From the NCBI GenBank assembly GCA_947454695.1, contig CANGMW010000156.1, forward strand, positions 1 to 6,131: a stretch of DNA of 6,131 bases, written 5' to 3'. The position numbers and the translations under genes are program-made. The DNA is from Comamonadaceae bacterium (GTDB lineage Bacteria > Pseudomonadota > Gammaproteobacteria > Burkholderiales > Burkholderiaceae_C). A model generated the notes under the pieces. It was not told the DNA's origin, searched no databases, and saw nothing but the letters and a program-made list of their open reading frames with translations. Below are positions 4,977 through 6,131 of this stretch, one piece after another; within the stretch, counting starts at the first letter, position 1, and each line of letters opens with the position of its first letter.

Positions 4977-6131
4977 GTGTCAGATACCAAACCAACGCTA
5001 CTTAAAGACATTCCCATCACCGTATCCAAGGCGCCTATCGAGCCGCCGCCGGGTGCCGATGAGGAAATGATTTCGCTCTACCAGGCGCACAAGAAAATTT
5101 ATCCGCGCAGCGTATCCGGCTTTTTCTCGCGCTGGCGTTGGGCAACGGTATTTATGACACAACTGGTTTTCTATGGCGTGCCGTGGCTGGAATGGGGGCA
5201 ACGTCAGGCGGTGCTGTTCGACCTGGGTGCCCGGCGCTTTTATATCTTCGGTCTGGTGCTGTATCCGCAAGACTTCATTTACCTCACCGGCATATTGGTG
5301 ATTTCTGCTTACTCGCTGTTCTTGTTTACGGCGGTGGCGGGACGTTTGTGGTGCGGCTATGCCTGCCCGCAGACGGTGTACACGGAAATGTTCCTCTGGT
5401 TGGAGAAGCTGACCGAAGGCGACCGCTCTGCACGCATGCGTCGCGACGCTGGTCCGTGGAACGCAGAGAAGTTCGGCCGCAAAGCAGCCAAACAATTTTT
5501 GTGGATTGCGTTGGCGCTGTGGACCGGTTTCACTTTCGTGGGCTACTTCACACCCATCCATACGCTGGCAGCCGAATTCGCCAGCTGGAACCTGGGTTCC
5601 TGGGAAATTTTCTGGACCTTTTTCTACGCGTTTGCCACGTATGGCAATGCCGGCTTCATGCGCGAGCAGGTGTGCAAGTACATGTGCCCCTATGCACGCT
5701 TTCAGAGTGCCATGTTCGACAAAGACACGCTCATCGTCACCTACGACAAAGAGCGCGGCGAACCGCGTGGCGCACGCAGCAAAAAGGCCGACCTGGCCAC
5801 CCTTAACCTGGGTGCCTGTGTGGACTGCAGCTTGTGCGTACAGGTGTGCCCCACAGGAATCGATATCCGCAACGGCCTGCAATACGAGTGTATCGGTTGC
5901 GGTGCGTGTGCCGATGTGTGCGACACGGTGATGGACAAGGTGGGTTATCCGCGCGGTCTGGTGCGCTACACCACCGAACACGCTTTGCAGCAAAAGTGGA
6001 CCAAGGCACAAACCATCAATCACATCTTCAGACCGCGGGTGCTGATATACACCGCGATCCTGGGCGTTGTGGTGGTGGCCATGGGCATCAGCCTGGCGCT
6101 TCGCATACCGTTCAAGGTAGACGTTGTGCGC
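4977..6131 (+). CDS. ccoG: Cytochrome c oxidase accessory protein CcoG (FixG/RdxA), 385 N-terminal residues; C-terminus beyond window
   Basis: Membrane ferredoxin of the CcoG/FixG/RdxA family, which assists cbb3-type cytochrome oxidase assembly and is reported to reduce Cu(II) for copper delivery. Predicted membrane segments lie near 55-73, 100-121, 167-190, 207-226 and 352-375. Cysteine motifs in order are C126GYAC130PQT, C233KYMC237P and two [4Fe-4S] ferredoxin motifs: C281-C284-C287-C291 (ending CP) and C305-C308-C311-C315. All eight ferredoxin cysteines are present. GTG at 4977 is chosen because it is the only usual start between the upstream stop and Met31 (5067), and it gives the normal N-terminal tail. 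Starting at Met31 would lose that tail. The frame runs open to the right edge; relatives are about 470-480 residues, so roughly the last fifth, a periplasmic domain, is missing. Only 9 bp separate it from the AhpD-like gene, so it is probably in the persulfide-dioxygenase operon, an unusual place for ccoG. Confidence 0.94.
   Translation, partial: MSDTKPTLLKDIPITVSKAPIEPPPGADEEMISLYQAHKKIYPRSVSGFFSRWRWATVFMTQLVFYGVPWLEWGQRQAVLFDLGARRFYIFGLVLYPQDFIYLTGILVISAYSLFLFTAVAGRLWCGYACPQTVYTEMFLWLEKLTEGDRSARMRRDAGPWNAEKFGRKAAKQFLWIALALWTGFTFVGYFTPIHTLAAEFASWNLGSWEIFWTFFYAFATYGNAGFMREQVCKYMCPYARFQSAMFDKDTLIVTYDKERGEPRGARSKKADLATLNLGACVDCSLCVQVCPTGIDIRNGLQYECIGCGACADVCDTVMDKVGYPRGLVRYTTEHALQQKWTKAQTINHIFRPRVLIYTAILGVVVVAMGISLALRIPFKVDVVR

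Noticed and set aside
5138..5806. Plus-strand open frame of 222 codons within ccoG in another frame
   Set aside because: The ccoG frame from the GTG at 4977 is open to the window edge and carries every diagnostic motif; the overlapping frame has no recognisable domain.
4998..6023. Long minus-strand open frame of 341 codons opposite ccoG
   Set aside because: It lies wholly antisense to a gene with all expected CcoG motifs, its translation is rich in His/Arg/Ala with no recognisable domain, and it follows from codon bias in the real gene.

Overview
The window carries a compact sulfide/persulfide detoxification and sulfur-transport locus from a Gram-negative bacterium. Gene content, protein style (human-type SQR fused to a DUF442 domain, BigR/SqrR-type regulator, CcoG) and moderate-high GC suggest a betaproteobacterium, probably Burkholderiales/Comamonadaceae (Rhodoferax-, Polaromonas- or Limnohabitans-like). 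That placement is inferred from protein resemblance only, because no rRNA or other marker is present.

Layout: two divergent gene clusters are read outward from one short AT-rich intergenic region (3668-3759). The leftward cluster, in transcription order, encodes an ArsR-family persulfide sensor (3667-3347), two half-size YeeE/YedE membrane proteins (3343-2906 and 2895-2452), a DUF442-sulfide:quinone oxidoreductase fusion (2428-761) and a SulP-family anion transporter cut by the left window edge (752-1). Gaps are 3, 10, 23 and 8 bp, so this looks like one operon. The rightward cluster encodes an ETHE1-like persulfide dioxygenase (3760-4623), an AhpD-like CXXC protein (4620-4967, 4-bp overlap) and the cbb3-oxidase assembly ferredoxin CcoG (4977-6131, cut by the right edge, GTG start). 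This also looks like one operon.

How it works (inference from families): YeeE/YedE proteins move thiosulfate or another sulfane-sulfur species. SQR oxidises sulfide to a persulfide and passes electrons to quinone. The fused DUF442/rhodanese-like domain probably transfers the sulfane sulfur to glutathione or another thiol. The dioxygenase oxidises the glutathione persulfide to sulfite, and SulP may move the resulting oxyanion. The ArsR protein has Cys35 and Cys101, the same 66-residue spacing as the BigR/SqrR sensor pair, so it should release DNA on persulfidation.

The control region is striking. A perfect-consensus sigma70 promoter (TTGACA, 17 bp, TATAAT) drives the leftward operon. It is interleaved with a rightward promoter (TTGACT, 17 bp, TAAACT) and covered by two overlapping inverted repeats, so a single repressor could shut both directions. 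The less expected parts are the rightward additions, an AhpD-like protein and CcoG, which would tie sulfide oxidation to thiol redox and to haem-copper oxidase assembly. The core locus is a variant of a known type. No RNA genes, mobile elements, CRISPR arrays or terminators were seen, and there is no gene-free stretch longer than about 92 bases.
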